Shown one piece after another: positions 11,726-21,963 of a stretch of DNA of 59,402 nt; the first letter of the stretch is position 1, and every line of letters begins with the position of its first letter. The DNA is from Cymbomonas tetramitiformis (taxonomy: Eukaryota > Chlorophyta > Pyramimonadophyceae > Pyramimonadales > Pyramimonadaceae), in NCBI GenBank assembly GCA_001247695.2, contig LGRX02025771.1:33908-93309 (forward strand), in the 5' to 3' direction. The translations under genes and the position numbers were made by a program. The notes beneath the pieces were generated by a model that saw nothing but the letters and a program-made list of their open reading frames with translations, made no database searches and was not told the DNA's origin.

Positions 11726-12418
11726 TTGTTCGGAATGCCTGCATTCCGTGCAACTTTCAAACATGTTGATATCAAGCTCGCGATATATCTCGATATGCCA
11801 TTTCTAGTTCCAGTTTTCCCGTTTGACGGCAAGGAAAGATTCTCAAACTCAGCGGTCATGGCTACCTTAGAACTCGGCCACCGTGCAACAAACACTGTAC
11901 CAGGATTCCGAGGCATCTGGATCCTCCCACTCTCTCCAAAAAATCAAGAAACGTGGATTGCTAAAGGATTTAAAATGGTTTTCAGATTTCCTCATAACAC
12001 CATTCCTTTCATCCCACACGGCTACTGGACGGGACATGACCCATATTTTCTTCCGGGCGGAGGATGTTACAAAGACGACTTCTCAGATGTTTGTATTATC
12101 GCTATTGATAGCCCTCCGAGCCAAGACTTTCCTGCTCATGACTGGAGTGGGACGCAGAGAAATATTGCAAGATGGTACATCAATGTCCTTCCCGAGAAGA
12201 AGATCACTGAAAGAAGACTGAATTGCACAGGAGTTGTTTACGAGATCTGGCAGGAAGTCCTGAGTGAAAGGAAGTCTGTTATCCCTGACAGCCTTTGCCC
12301 GTGGCCCCTCCCGCAGGAGACTAAGCAGAGAGCCCACCCAACAGATTACTACGGAGGACACTATGACACGTCCTACACGAACAGGGACACCAAACCATTT
12401 GTAGGAACTGTCACATGA
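11726..12418 (+). CDS. Hypothetical protein, 230 aa, upstream of an ATGA-overlapping ORF
   Basis: A single uninterrupted frame starts at ATG 11726 and stops at TGA 12416-12418. The product is soluble, with no signal peptide or membrane span, and contains aromatic, glycine- and proline-rich stretches (GYWTGHDPYFLPGGGCYKDD; YYGGHYDTSYTN). I do not recognise the family. It is intron-free and has lower GC than the confirmed host genes. Its stop codon overlaps the start of the next ORF by four bases, an arrangement typical of viral or transposon ORF pairs and unusual for nuclear genes. An upstream ATG at 11715 is in another frame. It might derive from an integrated element; it might also be a chance ORF. 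Confidence 0.4.
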   Translation: MFGMPAFRATFKHVDIKLAIYLDMPFLVPVFPFDGKERFSNSAVMATLELGHRATNTVPGFRGIWILPLSPKNQETWIAKGFKMVFRFPHNTIPFIPHGYWTGHDPYFLPGGGCYKDDFSDVCIIAIDSPPSQDFPAHDWSGTQRNIARWYINVLPEKKITERRLNCTGVVYEIWQEVLSERKSVIPDSLCPWPLPQETKQRAHPTDYYGGHYDTSYTNRDTKPFVGTVT

Positions 12419-12777
12419 CCCAAAGAACTCACATTGATGGGATATATCTTCCGAAGCATTTTGGACAGGTTCTTAGCACCATAGGGGTCCACCAGAGAAG
12501 ACTGAAGCCTCTCCTAAAGAAACTTACCAGGTTGTGCAGATACCACACTCGCGTTAGACGAGACGCCTTCCTTAATGGTAATGCTAGAGTTGAGAAACAT
12601 GACCCTCTCAGAACTACACTTAGCCGAATTGCTGGTATCACAGAAGAAGAAGCTGTTGAAAGAGCAAACATTGCTGGAATAGTCACACCGACTGATTGTG
12701 TGACTCTTCCCGTAGTAGTGTTTGCGACTGTCACCCGAACCAGAACCCTAAATGTTTATGCCCATATAACGGGTTAA
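12415..12777 (+). CDS. Hypothetical protein, 120 aa, overlapping the preceding ORF by ATGA
   Basis: The ATG at 12415-12417 lies inside the last bases of the upstream ORF. The product begins with a basic region (HQRRLKPLLKKLTRL; YHTRVRRDAFLNG), then a segment with ITEEEAVERANIAGIV and a valine/threonine-rich C-terminus. No signal peptide or membrane segment is seen and no family is recognised. If expressed, translation by coupling or re-initiation from the upstream ORF would be the simplest route. Base composition matches the upstream ORF. The stop lies 75 bp before the end of an LTR remnant. Confidence 0.4.
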   Translation: MTQRTHIDGIYLPKHFGQVLSTIGVHQRRLKPLLKKLTRLCRYHTRVRRDAFLNGNARVEKHDPLRTTLSRIAGITEEEAVERANIAGIVTPTDCVTLPVVVFATVTRTRTLNVYAHITG

Positions 12778-12778
12778 C

Positions 12779-12852
12779 TTATCAACTTTAATACATTCTG
12801 AGAAAACTATCACTGAGTGAATATATCCCGGGTCTTAGGGATATATCCAACA
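12779..12852 (+). mobile_element. 3' end of an LTR (truncated)
   Basis: The sequence ending GGATATATCCAACA, followed by GGTTTGGACCCACGC, matches the LTR-end plus primer-site layout of the element at 28597 (GGATATTCCAGTA then GGTCGTGGCCCC). Only the 3' portion of the LTR can be placed; upstream lies the ORF pair at 11.7-12.8 kb. The leader and gag start that follow support the call. Confidence 0.55.
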
Positions 12853-13242
12853 GGTTTGGACCCACGCACTCTTTATTTAGACACTGCGAATTTTAGCCAT
12901 GTCTGGCTAAACAGCGACGCTTGAGATGGAGTGAGGGGCTCCTCTAGAGGCGCGGCGGAGCGGTATGGCCTAGCTGATGTCTTGTTGATTGGATTTACGG
13001 GAAGCTTATGCACGAGGCGGACTTCATTTTCCTCGCTACGCGTTGGTTGACGTTGAAAATTTGGTCGGATCCGACACCACTTTCCTTGGCCGCGTCACTC
13101 TGCATCCACATGCACGGGGGGAGACTTTTTACGCCACAGCTTTCCCTTGCTTTCCTCGACAACCGCATTACGACTTTTGGCCGCCGCTCCTTCCGCACCT
13201 CGTCCCATTTCCCCTCACTTCGTCTCTACAGTCTCTTTTATC
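12853..13242 (+). promoter_or_regulatory. Retroelement leader with conserved hairpin
   Basis: A roughly 390-nt untranslated leader separates the LTR end from the gag start. At 12892-12911 the arms TTTAGCCA and TGGCTAAA form an 8-bp hairpin with loop TGTC. The same block (GCCATG, spacer, TGGCTAA, then a GC-rich CGCTTG segment) occurs in the leader at 28884 and, inverted, near 18840-18870. Position after the primer site suggests a packaging or dimerisation element; that function is inference. Confidence 0.5.
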
Positions 13243-13596
13243 ATGGTTGCGACTAGATTGACTTCGAGTATGGCGTCACGCCGACGTTCTCTAGCGACGA
13301 TTTTCGACTCGGCTGCCGCCCGTAATTCGGTGACGCCGGCTACGCCGGCACCTGCTGGTGTTCCGGCTGCGAACTTCGCTCAGGCAGTTTTCTTTGCGGG
13401 GGTTCGCTCATTGACCCGTGAGCGCTTCGACGAGAGCGTGGCGAAGCACGTCATCCGAAAATATTTCCGTGAGAAGCATGAGAGATTCACCGGCACTGAG
13501 TCCAACGCGCAGGTGCTCCTCGCGAAGCTGGTGCCTGCCCTCCAGGAGGCATTCAACACGCTATTCGATGAAATTGACATTAGGGTAGATAATTGA
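13243..13596 (+). pseudogene. Gag N-terminal fragment of an LTR retroelement
   Basis: ATG 13243 opens a frame beginning MVATRLTSSMASRRRSLATI and ending at TAA 13594. Its second half (HERFTGTESNAQVLLAKL, then an LxxAF helix) aligns by eye with the N-terminal gag of the minus-strand copy (DETFRGNETNRNTLW) and of the element at 28597 (KKHHFRGTDDAGLLSEL). No zinc knuckle or later gag follows, so the element is truncated. A GTAGAT donor at 13585 is in phase with an acceptor at 13873, so splicing into the following gene is possible but unproven. Confidence 0.55.
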
Positions 13597-13873
13597 CATT
13601 AGCTGTTTTTTGGCGATATTTAGAAAATAGATGTGCTGAAAATGTGAATGTTGAAAACCTTTTTGCTCGCAGGCCTCCGCAACGGTAAAATTACAAGACA
13701 CGCACGAAATGTTTCCAAGACACGGTGAAGCATGCAATTTATTTTCTGTGTTGTAAATGGTATATGCCATGTGTGACTGTTTTACTCGATAAATTTGACG
13801 TCCGACCAGAGCTGCTCAAAAAGTCTCATTAGCTTAATGAGCAGTTGTGCAAAGCTTCTGTCCTTTACTGCAG

Positions 13874-16800
13874 GAATCTGGACGAAGTATTGACAAAAAG
13901 TACATATTATTTACGTTCATTCTTCCTTTCATTCGAGCCAGATACAATTTTCGTATGGATACAGTAGGCGACCCATATGCACATGGTGTTTCTGTGACAA
14001 GGGAACATCTCAACAATCCTGCGATGAGGGAATCGATTCTTGCAGAAATACGTAGACGGAATCCTAATTATGACACCAGTTCACTGCCCATGCTGTAGAC
14101 AACATTGGTTTGACCATCATACAGAACTCCAAATGTTAAAACGGTTTTATTACCATCTTTGTATATGTAATATGTTTTTATAATGAATAAGAGTATTGTT
14201 TCGAATTCCTCATTAACCTAATGAGGAGTTTCCTGTTAGTGACTAACTTTGTACTTTTATATCACAATATATGTTTATAGGTACCATTGACACCTGCAGC
14301 AGAAAGCGAGCTGGCTGCTAGTCGTGGTCCGGGCGGCTCATTGTTGGGTTACTGTACAAGCCTGGAGAGACAGCGAAGGCGGCCAGAGAACAGAATGCTG
14401 AGCAAGCAGCGCAGGACTGGCAGTCCTTACTCACTTTGCCGAAGCACCGTCGTTCTGTATCTCGTTCTAATACGATTAGGTACCAGATTGAGTATAACCA
14501 CCGGTACCCCAGAGTCGTTTCCGCCAAAGACGTCAAGGGGTGTACGTTCAACATTCATATTCAGTACATTGTACAGGCTGAGGACTACGAGCGTATCAGG
14601 GATGAGGACCGTGTGCAAGTCGTGAACCTGAAAGAGAGCATGGCTTGGAACCCACACTCTTTTCAGAACAGCTCCCTGGTGTACATTGTATACGCGGACA
14701 CTGGGAAGCACCTCACAAGCGCGGAGGAGTTTGACCCCAATCAGGTGCACGACGGCAAGTATCGTTTTGTATGCTTCGGGCACCAACATAGCCTCACCGC
14801 TCGGTGGGAACTTCACGCTGAAAACCCAGAGAATGAAGCTTTTCAGCAGATCGAGTGCAAATTGTATTTTAATCTACAGTCTGACATGGTCCGGTTCTTG
14901 GCTGACGAGCAGAACACCGTCGACCAGAACGTGAAGGGCAAGTCGCACCAGCAAATCATAAAATCCATGCGAGTTGGCATGCAGGTGATTTCTGAGAAAA
15001 TAATGTAACTTATCCATCTTTGTCACTTAAAGCTCTTACTTACTTAAAGCAAACGAATGTGACTGACCGTAATTTCTCGGCAAACCATGCAGGCATCGAA
15101 GGTCCCGCTCCACAAACTCTATTGGCATTGTGGCATCACGGAATGGGACGTTCAGGACGTTCAGGTCCAAGACTGGACGGAGGACGGCCTGGTGAAGGAG
15201 TTGGAAAAGCACGACCCCAAGACTTTCAAGCTTCCAAAGACAGCAACGGCAAGGAAGCATGTCTACGAGAGGCTGTCGAAGGGGGACTGGGCCAATGTGA
15301 ATGACTGGCAGCTTTTCGGGGGAGATGTTAAAAGTGGCAAATGGTTCCCGGTCTGAAGCTATTTGACATCGGCTCAGCAGATGCAGATTAAGGCGGAGGT
15401 GTTGCAAACGAATCACATCTCCTACGCCAACGACTACGCAACGCATTGGTCGGTCGCTACAATGCGTCAGGATACTTGGGACCTGATTGTTAAAATCATG
15501 CATGCGTACGGCGAGTGTATTCTGAAGGGGCAGACTAGGACCCCCACCAAGGGGTCCTCGGGTAAGAAACGCAAGATCTGGGATCCAGACAGTGAGATCG
15601 TTGACATGACTACCGAGACGTCTGGGGCGGAGGAGGCGTTGAAGGATGTAGGTGTCGACCCCAAGAAGAAGAAGTCGGGTACCAAGGCCAAGTCTAGGCG
15701 TCTTCCTCGAAGCGCCGGTAACACGTTCAGTGTCGGTCAGCCGGCACAGCCCTTGCAGCAGGCAATCGTGAAGGAGAGCGAGAAGAAGGAGTTGGGCATG
15801 CCCCTGTTCCAGCAGATGCTCGGGTTTCACTCGAACGTGGAGGTTGATTACTTGAACGGCGTTCTGAAGAAAATCCTGACCGCTGAGATCACCATCCAAG
15901 AGGCGATTGAAATGCTGAAGAAGTTCAAGGGCCAACGCAACGTTCAGGCCTGGATCGTGTCGCAATCTGGGGTGGAGAATTGGGATGCTTTTGAGAAGAA
16001 ATACGGTGAGACTTGGGCTTGCCAGGAGGCCATCGAGCGATGCGTCAAGGCGGTGAAAAACGGTAAAACTGCTAAACTGGGCGAGGGGGGAGTCAGCTCA
16101 CGGTTCCCAAAGCCATCGTCCAATTCGTCCAAGACTGCAACACGTGGCTTGCCCGGTGTAATGCCGGAGCGGGAGACCTCGACAGGCTGCCCGTGAACTA
16201 CGTCCCCAATACAGTTAAGGTGTGCGCTCTTTCAACATTCTTTGTTGTAATAGTCGTGCTCCTCATGTAGTTGCATGTTTTATTGCTCTAGCAATTTTGG
16301 GTCATTCAAATATTAACAAGCGGTTTGCGGTATAATAGGTGCCACTTCCCTCCCCCGTTGTGGAGGATGCTAACGAGGCACAGCATGAGAAAGAGTGCGA
16401 GCAGAAGGAGGTTCAAACCGGCTACACGATCGTCAAAGACGAGTTGACGAAACTCGAGCCTGTCCCAAAGTTGCATTACGTGGGGACGATACTAGACGTT
16501 ATTTACGACTTCGATACAGAGGTGTCAGAGCACGCGTTATCCGAGGCCGACCTGATCAAGTTCATAGATGCCTTTGCGGCGCTCACCACCTCGCCGGACT
16601 GGACAATATTGATATTTTGTGGGTTTGCTCAGCAGACCGGGTTCCTGAAGATCCTGGAGAGCAAATGCAACGGTGGGGCCCAGCGCATATGGTGGCGCAA
16701 GGAGAACCAGGATGTGGGTGCCACCAAAGCCATCCGGTACAATGTCCTCGAAGCGGCTGTCATCGGGTTCCAAGGGCTCCTCGTCCTGCAGAACCAAGGG
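13874..16800 (+). pseudogene. Multi-exon gene with a methyltransferase-like last exon, decayed and truncated
   Basis: Likely exons: 13874-14097 (possibly with a 42-nt intron 13900-13941 that is phase-neutral and pyrimidine-rich); about 14281-14960, ending ATGCAG|GTGATT; 15093-15350; 15378-16220; 16339 to about 16800. Joins such as MRVGMQ|ASKVPLHKLYWH are in phase. Defects: a frame change near 14350, an in-frame TGA at 15354-15356, and a one-base shift at the G6 run 16085-16090. The third-exon region has a nuclear-signal-like patch (GKKRKIW) and KKKKS. The last exon (LDVIYDFDTEV, then DWTILIFCGFAQQ) resembles the catalytic core of DPPY-type N6-adenine methyltransferases, but DPPY would be DVIY here. 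It is cut near 16800 by the minus-strand gag fragment. Family assignment is tentative. Confidence 0.4.
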
Positions 16801-18501
16801 ATGCTCATGTTGGGCACAGAGTCGAGCAAATGCCGTGTCGTCCTGAGTGTCGAACGCGGTCTGGAAGGCGGATACGAGGCCGTCGGCGTCGTCGGCTTGC
16901 TCAATCACGCATGCGTCACACTCGATGTCGGCGGTGGGACAATTCGCGGAGTCATGTCAAAACCCCGGACGGCAACGGACACACTCCGGAACAAATGCTT
17001 TGGAGATGACGTGGAAGGAGACGGCATGCACGCCAAATCGCTTGTTGCCGTCGCGGCGCCGGTGGTCTTGCGACCAATTCCCGCCCTTGGGAAGGGGCGA
17101 AGCAGCGAAGCGGTGTTTCCACTGACGCTGCCGCCCGTGATACTTCCCATCTTCCCGACGGTTCTGACGGTCACGCCAGGAGGCAGGGAAGAAGGCTTAC
17201 CGTGAGAGGCCGGCCCGGGGCCGTTTGAAGTCGGCCCGGGCCGGTTGCGGGCCGCTCGATTGTTGGATGCGGGCCGTCTCTCAAGGGTCCCGATTATGAA
17301 AATTTTCGTGAAAATTGTGCGATTTTTATGTCCTTGCCATACTTAAAATTAAAATTTTGCGCCTGCGGCGGGCAAATTTGAGGATTGGCCGGGCTGGCCG
17401 AAAGCGGGCCAGTAAAAATCCAAATGCGGGCCGCTTCGAAAAAAGAAAGCCTTCTTCTCTGCCAGGAGGAAGGGGGGAAATGCACACCTGGCTTGCCCGT
17501 AGGCTTGCCCGTAGCCGGAGCCGGCCACCTCGTCGTCGGCTCGTCGTTGGTACTCTCGTCGGATAGCGTTGCAAGCACCTTGTTGGCGGCGTCGATGTGG
17601 AATTGAAAATCCTTAATCAAGGCCTTCACGTCAACGTCGGACGGTAGACTAGAGTACAGGACGTTCGACTTGTCCACGAAGGGCACGTGCTTGCGCTTGC
17701 CGGCGTTGGCATCCCAAATCTCGAGGATGTTGGCGTAGATGTCTTCGAGCTCGACCTTGGCCAACTCAACGTCGACACGAAGCGGTGTGATGACCTTGTC
17801 GTAGAAGTCCGTGTCGAGGGAGGCCAGGAGCTGTTTCTTCGCCATCATGTCGTCCAGAGGCCCAGAAGCTCCGTTGCCAATAGCAGTAAGGCAGGCGTCG
17901 AAGTCCTGGATAAGCGGGTCGGGGTCCTTCTCAGCGTCGAAAAAAATAGAGCAAAGCTCCTCGTAATGCCCAAGAGGGCGAACAACGCGAGGGATCAATC
18001 TCTTGGTCACCTCGAGAAGAGCACGCTTGCCATCCTGAGGCGAAGCCCGTCCCGAGGCTTCAACCCAACGTCGTGCCGGCGAATTCGGAGAAGTCAACGA
18101 AGTCAAGGTCGAAAAGAGGATCGCATTGAAGATGGAGTTGACCCCCTTCGTCGCGTCTGCCACGAATAAAAAAGAGCGGCACGGGCGGGGTCCTTCTGCT
18201 CGAATGCGCGCTGTAAACACTTCACAATGGATGTCCAGAGCGTGTTGCGGTTCGTCTCATTCCCGCGAAAGGTCTCGTCCGTGGAGCCCAGGGCGTTGCG
18301 AGAGATCCTCTTGATGATGTCGACGTCCCAAGTAGAATTCTGGACAGCCGCAGCGCGAGTCCGGTCCGGAGCTGTGAGGGCAACTCCCGGAGAATTTGGC
18401 GTCGGTCTGTAACGAGACCCGACGTCGCGTGAAAAAATCGTGTCTAGTCTAATTCTGTTGTGATCCCCCAAGGGAGGCGTGACGTGGGAGTTTACACTCA
18501 T
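16800..18501 (-). pseudogene. Gag of a minus-strand LTR retroelement, frameshifted
   Basis: Gag starts at ATG 18501 (MSVNSHVTPPLGDHNRIR), runs to a T6 run at 18173-18168, where it shifts frame by one, then continues to about 17464 with a gag-like helical region (LLASLDTDFYDKVITPL). A hairpin-flanked insertion follows (17182-17463). Beyond it, a Cys/His knuckle (CVRC, H, then DSANC) holds an in-frame TGA, followed by an acidic tail (IEQADDADGLVSAFQTAF) that matches the tail of the gag at 29247. No protease, reverse transcriptase or integrase follows: the fragment abuts the methyltransferase-like exon near 16800. The frameshift at a homopolymer could be a sequencing error; the stop and the insertion argue for decay. 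Confidence 0.65.
17182..17463. repeat. GGGCC-rich insertion flanked by 19-bp inverted repeats
   Basis: Imperfect inverted arms (GGCAGGGAAGAAGGCTTAC at 17182-17200; its complement with two mismatches at 17445-17463) enclose about 240 bp carrying many CGGGCC/GGCCCG motifs in both orientations. It interrupts the minus-strand gag. It could be a small transposable element or a local inverted duplication of gag sequence. Confidence 0.5.
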
Positions 18502-18896
18502 GATGAAAATCCAGTACGTGGGAGCGTTGGGGTAGAGGGCCGATGTCGAAGAATGCGTAAAAGCGATGGTTGAGAGCCGTGAGAAGCAGTGCCGGAACGG
18601 ATAAGTAAGGAAGCCGTAACTGTGAAAGTGTAAGATCGAAACGCGGCGGCCAAGGAATCTCACGACAAAAATTGATCAGGTCTCAGTCGAGTGAAATCCA
18701 ACGCGGACAATACAAAATAATCCCAGACAGGCGCACGCTGCAGCGAGTCCAAAATGAATCCGCCCGAAACTAGCTCTCAACCGCAACTGCGAAAATCACG
18801 GCATCAAATTTTGGGCCCCCAACGCCCCACCAAGCGGAGCGGCTTAGCCACTCATGAAATCAAAAGTAGTGGAAGGTGCCTGGCGCACCATAACCT
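18502..18896 (-). promoter_or_regulatory. Leader of the minus-strand LTR element
   Basis: About 395 nt lie between the LTR end and the gag ATG, close to the leader lengths of the elements at 12853 (390) and 28849 (398). Read on the minus strand it starts GGTTATGGTGCGCCAGG, the probable primer-binding region, then carries the CATGAGTGGCTAAGCC block shared with the other leaders. Confidence 0.5.
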
Positions 18897-19261
18897 GTCA
18901 GATATATAGTACCGACTATATATTGTGGTGGTATGATACAGAATGCTTTCACTTAAGATAACATAAGAAGTCCGTTAGATTGAGTGAAACTCGGCTTAAG
19001 CCGGAAACCCTAAACCTGTGACAGCCGTACTGTACGGAGTACTAGTACATACAGAGGACTGTGACACACACGGGGTGTCACATCCAGCATATCTAGCTAG
19101 TTGATATAAACCCTGAGTTGAGGGTTACGGAATCAGAACGATAACGTCTCTTTGATAAAAGTGAGGTATACATAAATACCTAACGGGTGTTTCACTACTA
19201 CTGGTGACGGTCACCCAGCCTACTATAGGAAGTGACATGTGACAGTTTCGGGTGTCACAGT
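18897..19261 (-). mobile_element. LTR of the minus-strand element, about 365 bp
   Basis: On the minus strand this segment begins TGTGACACCCGAAACTGTC and ends ATCTGACA, so it has TG...CA termini, followed at once by the primer-site-like GGTTATGG. Inside are GTGTGACA/TGTCAC stem-loop sequences like those in the LTRs at 28597 and 32122. No second LTR copy is found to the left; the element ends within gag. Confidence 0.6.
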
Positions 19262-21660
19262 GTCAAATCCAAGATTTACACCTCCCCCCTCTTTTGGTAG
19301 GAGCTCCTACCTTAGCTCGCCCCCTCCACCCCCACACTCCGCTCCCTCCACCCCCGCCTTCCCGACCCTCCACCACGCGCTCCCCTCCGCCTCGCTCCCG
19401 CCCTTTTTCCATCACAGATGTAGCCTCGCTCCACCTCCACCTCCTCTGCTGCTTCTTCGCCGGCACGGCCTTTTTAGCGCTCTGCGTAGTTTTGCCTTGC
19501 CGCGGTTTCCTAGGTTGATTTGACCTAGATGAGCCCTTCGGGGTGCGCTATGAGGATGATTCCGGCTCCCTCTGTTCTTCAGTTGCCTGCTTGCAGGATT
19601 ACAGCGGACTCATGACTTTGTCATTATTCTCAGCGAAATGTTATATTATTATTATTATCCAGTTTTGGGATATTGAAGACATTCAAATTTGTCTTTTCGG
19701 CAATATCGAACTGGAATTTCAAGGATAATTACATATCGAGAGAGAATGATAACACTCAATTATAATCGAGAAAGGTTGATACGTGCAATAATCAGAGAGC
19801 TTGATAACTCTAAAAAGGCTATCCAATTTTGATATATATATCTCCAGATATATCGAAATATCAAGATCTCGACACCGACCCTTGATCTATCCCATGCATC
19901 TAAAGACATGCAAGCGACGTTTCAAATTCACATGACTCATGTTTGCCAGCATAGAAAGCTTGAGTAACACGTATAGTGGGCAAGGTCAACTGAGGGCCGA
20001 CTTATTTATCAATAATAGCGCCCTTCATGTGGAACCCTTCTCCCTCTTTAGGGAATGTACTCAGTGTGATGCATTCATGCAAAACCCTACATTACTGTTA
20101 TTTCAAAAAAATAAACACCGAAATTATATGGCAGAAACAAGTCGATCTAAGCGCACAAATAAATGACAAAAAACTGAGAAAATCAGTCCACCTCCGGTAT
20201 TTTGACTTTGAGATTAATCATGTCTTCAGAAAACACCTGCAAAGAGCGATACCGACTAGTCAAGGCACTCACTCTGTGCGCACTGTAGGACCCACCATGT
20301 GCCACACGGCAAGCCATACTATCAATTCGACTTCCAGTGGCAAGCTATGCCCCGGAAAAGTATTCAGCGGTGTATAGTGGCCATGCCATTGCATATAACC
20401 CAATCACTGTACTTCAAGTAAACACCCAGAAAAAATGGCCAAGTGCACGCATCGGGACAGTACCTGACAAAAGGACTCAAAGGAAAGCTGATTTGGGTCC
20501 GTGGAGGCTTCTGTGAAGCACCTGTTTCAGTCAAGCGTGAGGCACTTAGCAAGCTGCGCATCACCCCAGGGTCTAAACAGGGTGCGCTTTGACACCTCCG
20601 TGAAGAGCCAGCAGGATGGGAGATCCGCAATCAAATCCGTTTCCAAAACATTTCAGAAGCACATGGCATGTAGATGTGGACTACTGTTGAAATATCATCA
20701 CGAAGCTGTGATGATGTCTGGGCGCCTTGCACCGGCCAGAGCCTATGCATCAGCCTTTAAAGGAGCTTCACCGCCACAGAGGCGCGCATTCACCAATCAT
20801 AAACCTCCCAGGTCGTTTTGCGCCTGACTCTGGCGCCCCAGGTCTTTCGTGTCTGGCAGCAACAGGCTGGAGATCCGAGGTGACTTAAACTGCGCCTGAT
20901 ACCCGGGGGGAGGAGTGCAGCTCCGGCTTATCACTGCGTTAGCGCACGTGCCAAACAACACAGGCATCCGAGAGTACACTCGGACCGTGAGACAGTAAGC
21001 AACGCTTCGCCTGGTCTCTTGCGCCCGAGGGAATGGGGAAGTTTTGTGAAAGAAGAGCCAGTGTTCAACCTTTCTACGATGGTCGTGACCTCAGTTTCGC
21101 TGCTCCACATCCAAAATCACATCCCGGCAGCGCTCTCAGAACACCGCGCGTCATCCTCATGCGGATACCTCAGTGGGTATGCCTGAGCTCCCACGAGGTG
21201 CACTGCTTGAATGACGACTCGCTCACCCTGCAGAAGGGCGGCTGAGGGAAGGGACTCCAACATGAAACACCTTGCCGCTCATGCGCAACAGACAATAAAT
21301 GGCATGGTGCGAGCTGACACGTTGTGCTCAGCCCAGCGCGGATCTGAAAAGCCTTGAAAGAGGTTTCCAGTGAGTGCACCGAGTTTTTGCCGCAAGTGAC
21401 AGCCTCAATATATCGCTTGACCATCAACATCTCAGCGTGCAGTGAGCTTGCCTCAGGTGCAATTGGCCGGGAAACGTTGCATCTAGAGTTCGGGTTCCAA
21501 AGGGTCTCAGGGCAATGCTGCATTGCATGGAACTACGGGTCACCCTCAAGAGTGCTATGGCATTGGCACCTCAGCGCTCCGAAAAGATGCACGTCGTGCT
21601 TCACTCACCCGCGCTCATCGCAGCCTGAGAACGGGCGCACCCTTTGCTGCTCCGTGCACT
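19262..21660. other. No gene recognised
   Basis: 19262-19540 is a C/T-rich tract (ccctccacccccacactccg and similar). 19650-19880 is AT-rich with scattered ATATCGA motifs. 20000-21650 is of mixed composition with frames under 120 codons and no recognisable domain; the last exon(s) of the EF-hand gene should lie here, but I could not locate them. Confidence 0.45.
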
Positions 21661-21668
21661 AAAACTCG

Positions 21669-21963
21669 CCCCTTGTGGAGGCATGCAAACTTGAGAGACT
21701 GCCCGCAAAGGGTCCAGACCATATGAACCCCTTGCGGAGGCGTGCAAACCTGAGAGACTGCCCGCAGAGGGTCCAGACCATATGAACCCCTTGTGGAGGC
21801 GTGCAAACTTGAAAGATTGCCCGCAGAGGGTCCAGACCATATGCACCCCTTGTGGAAGCGTGCAAACTTGAGAGATTGCCCGCAGAGGGTCCAGACCATA
21901 TGAACCCCTTGTGGAAGCGTGCAAACCTGAGAGATTGCCCGCAGAGGGTCCAGATCATATGCT
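21669..21963. repeat. 59-bp minisatellite, five copies, copying an exon end and donor
   Basis: Five 59-bp units start at 21669, 21728, 21787, 21846 and 21905. Read on the minus strand, the first unit met is the end of the EF-hand exon at 21927-22009 with its donor CTCAG|GTTTGC; the next four repeat that coding segment and donor-like sequence. 59 is not a multiple of three, so all three frames stay open, giving spurious ORFs on both strands. Confidence 0.9.

Noticed and set aside
18168..18173. Programmed -1 frameshift site in gag
   Set aside because: The T6A stretch resembles a slippery site, but it is not in the required codon phase, and a frameshift inside gag with no pol beyond it has no clear use; a one-base indel is simpler.
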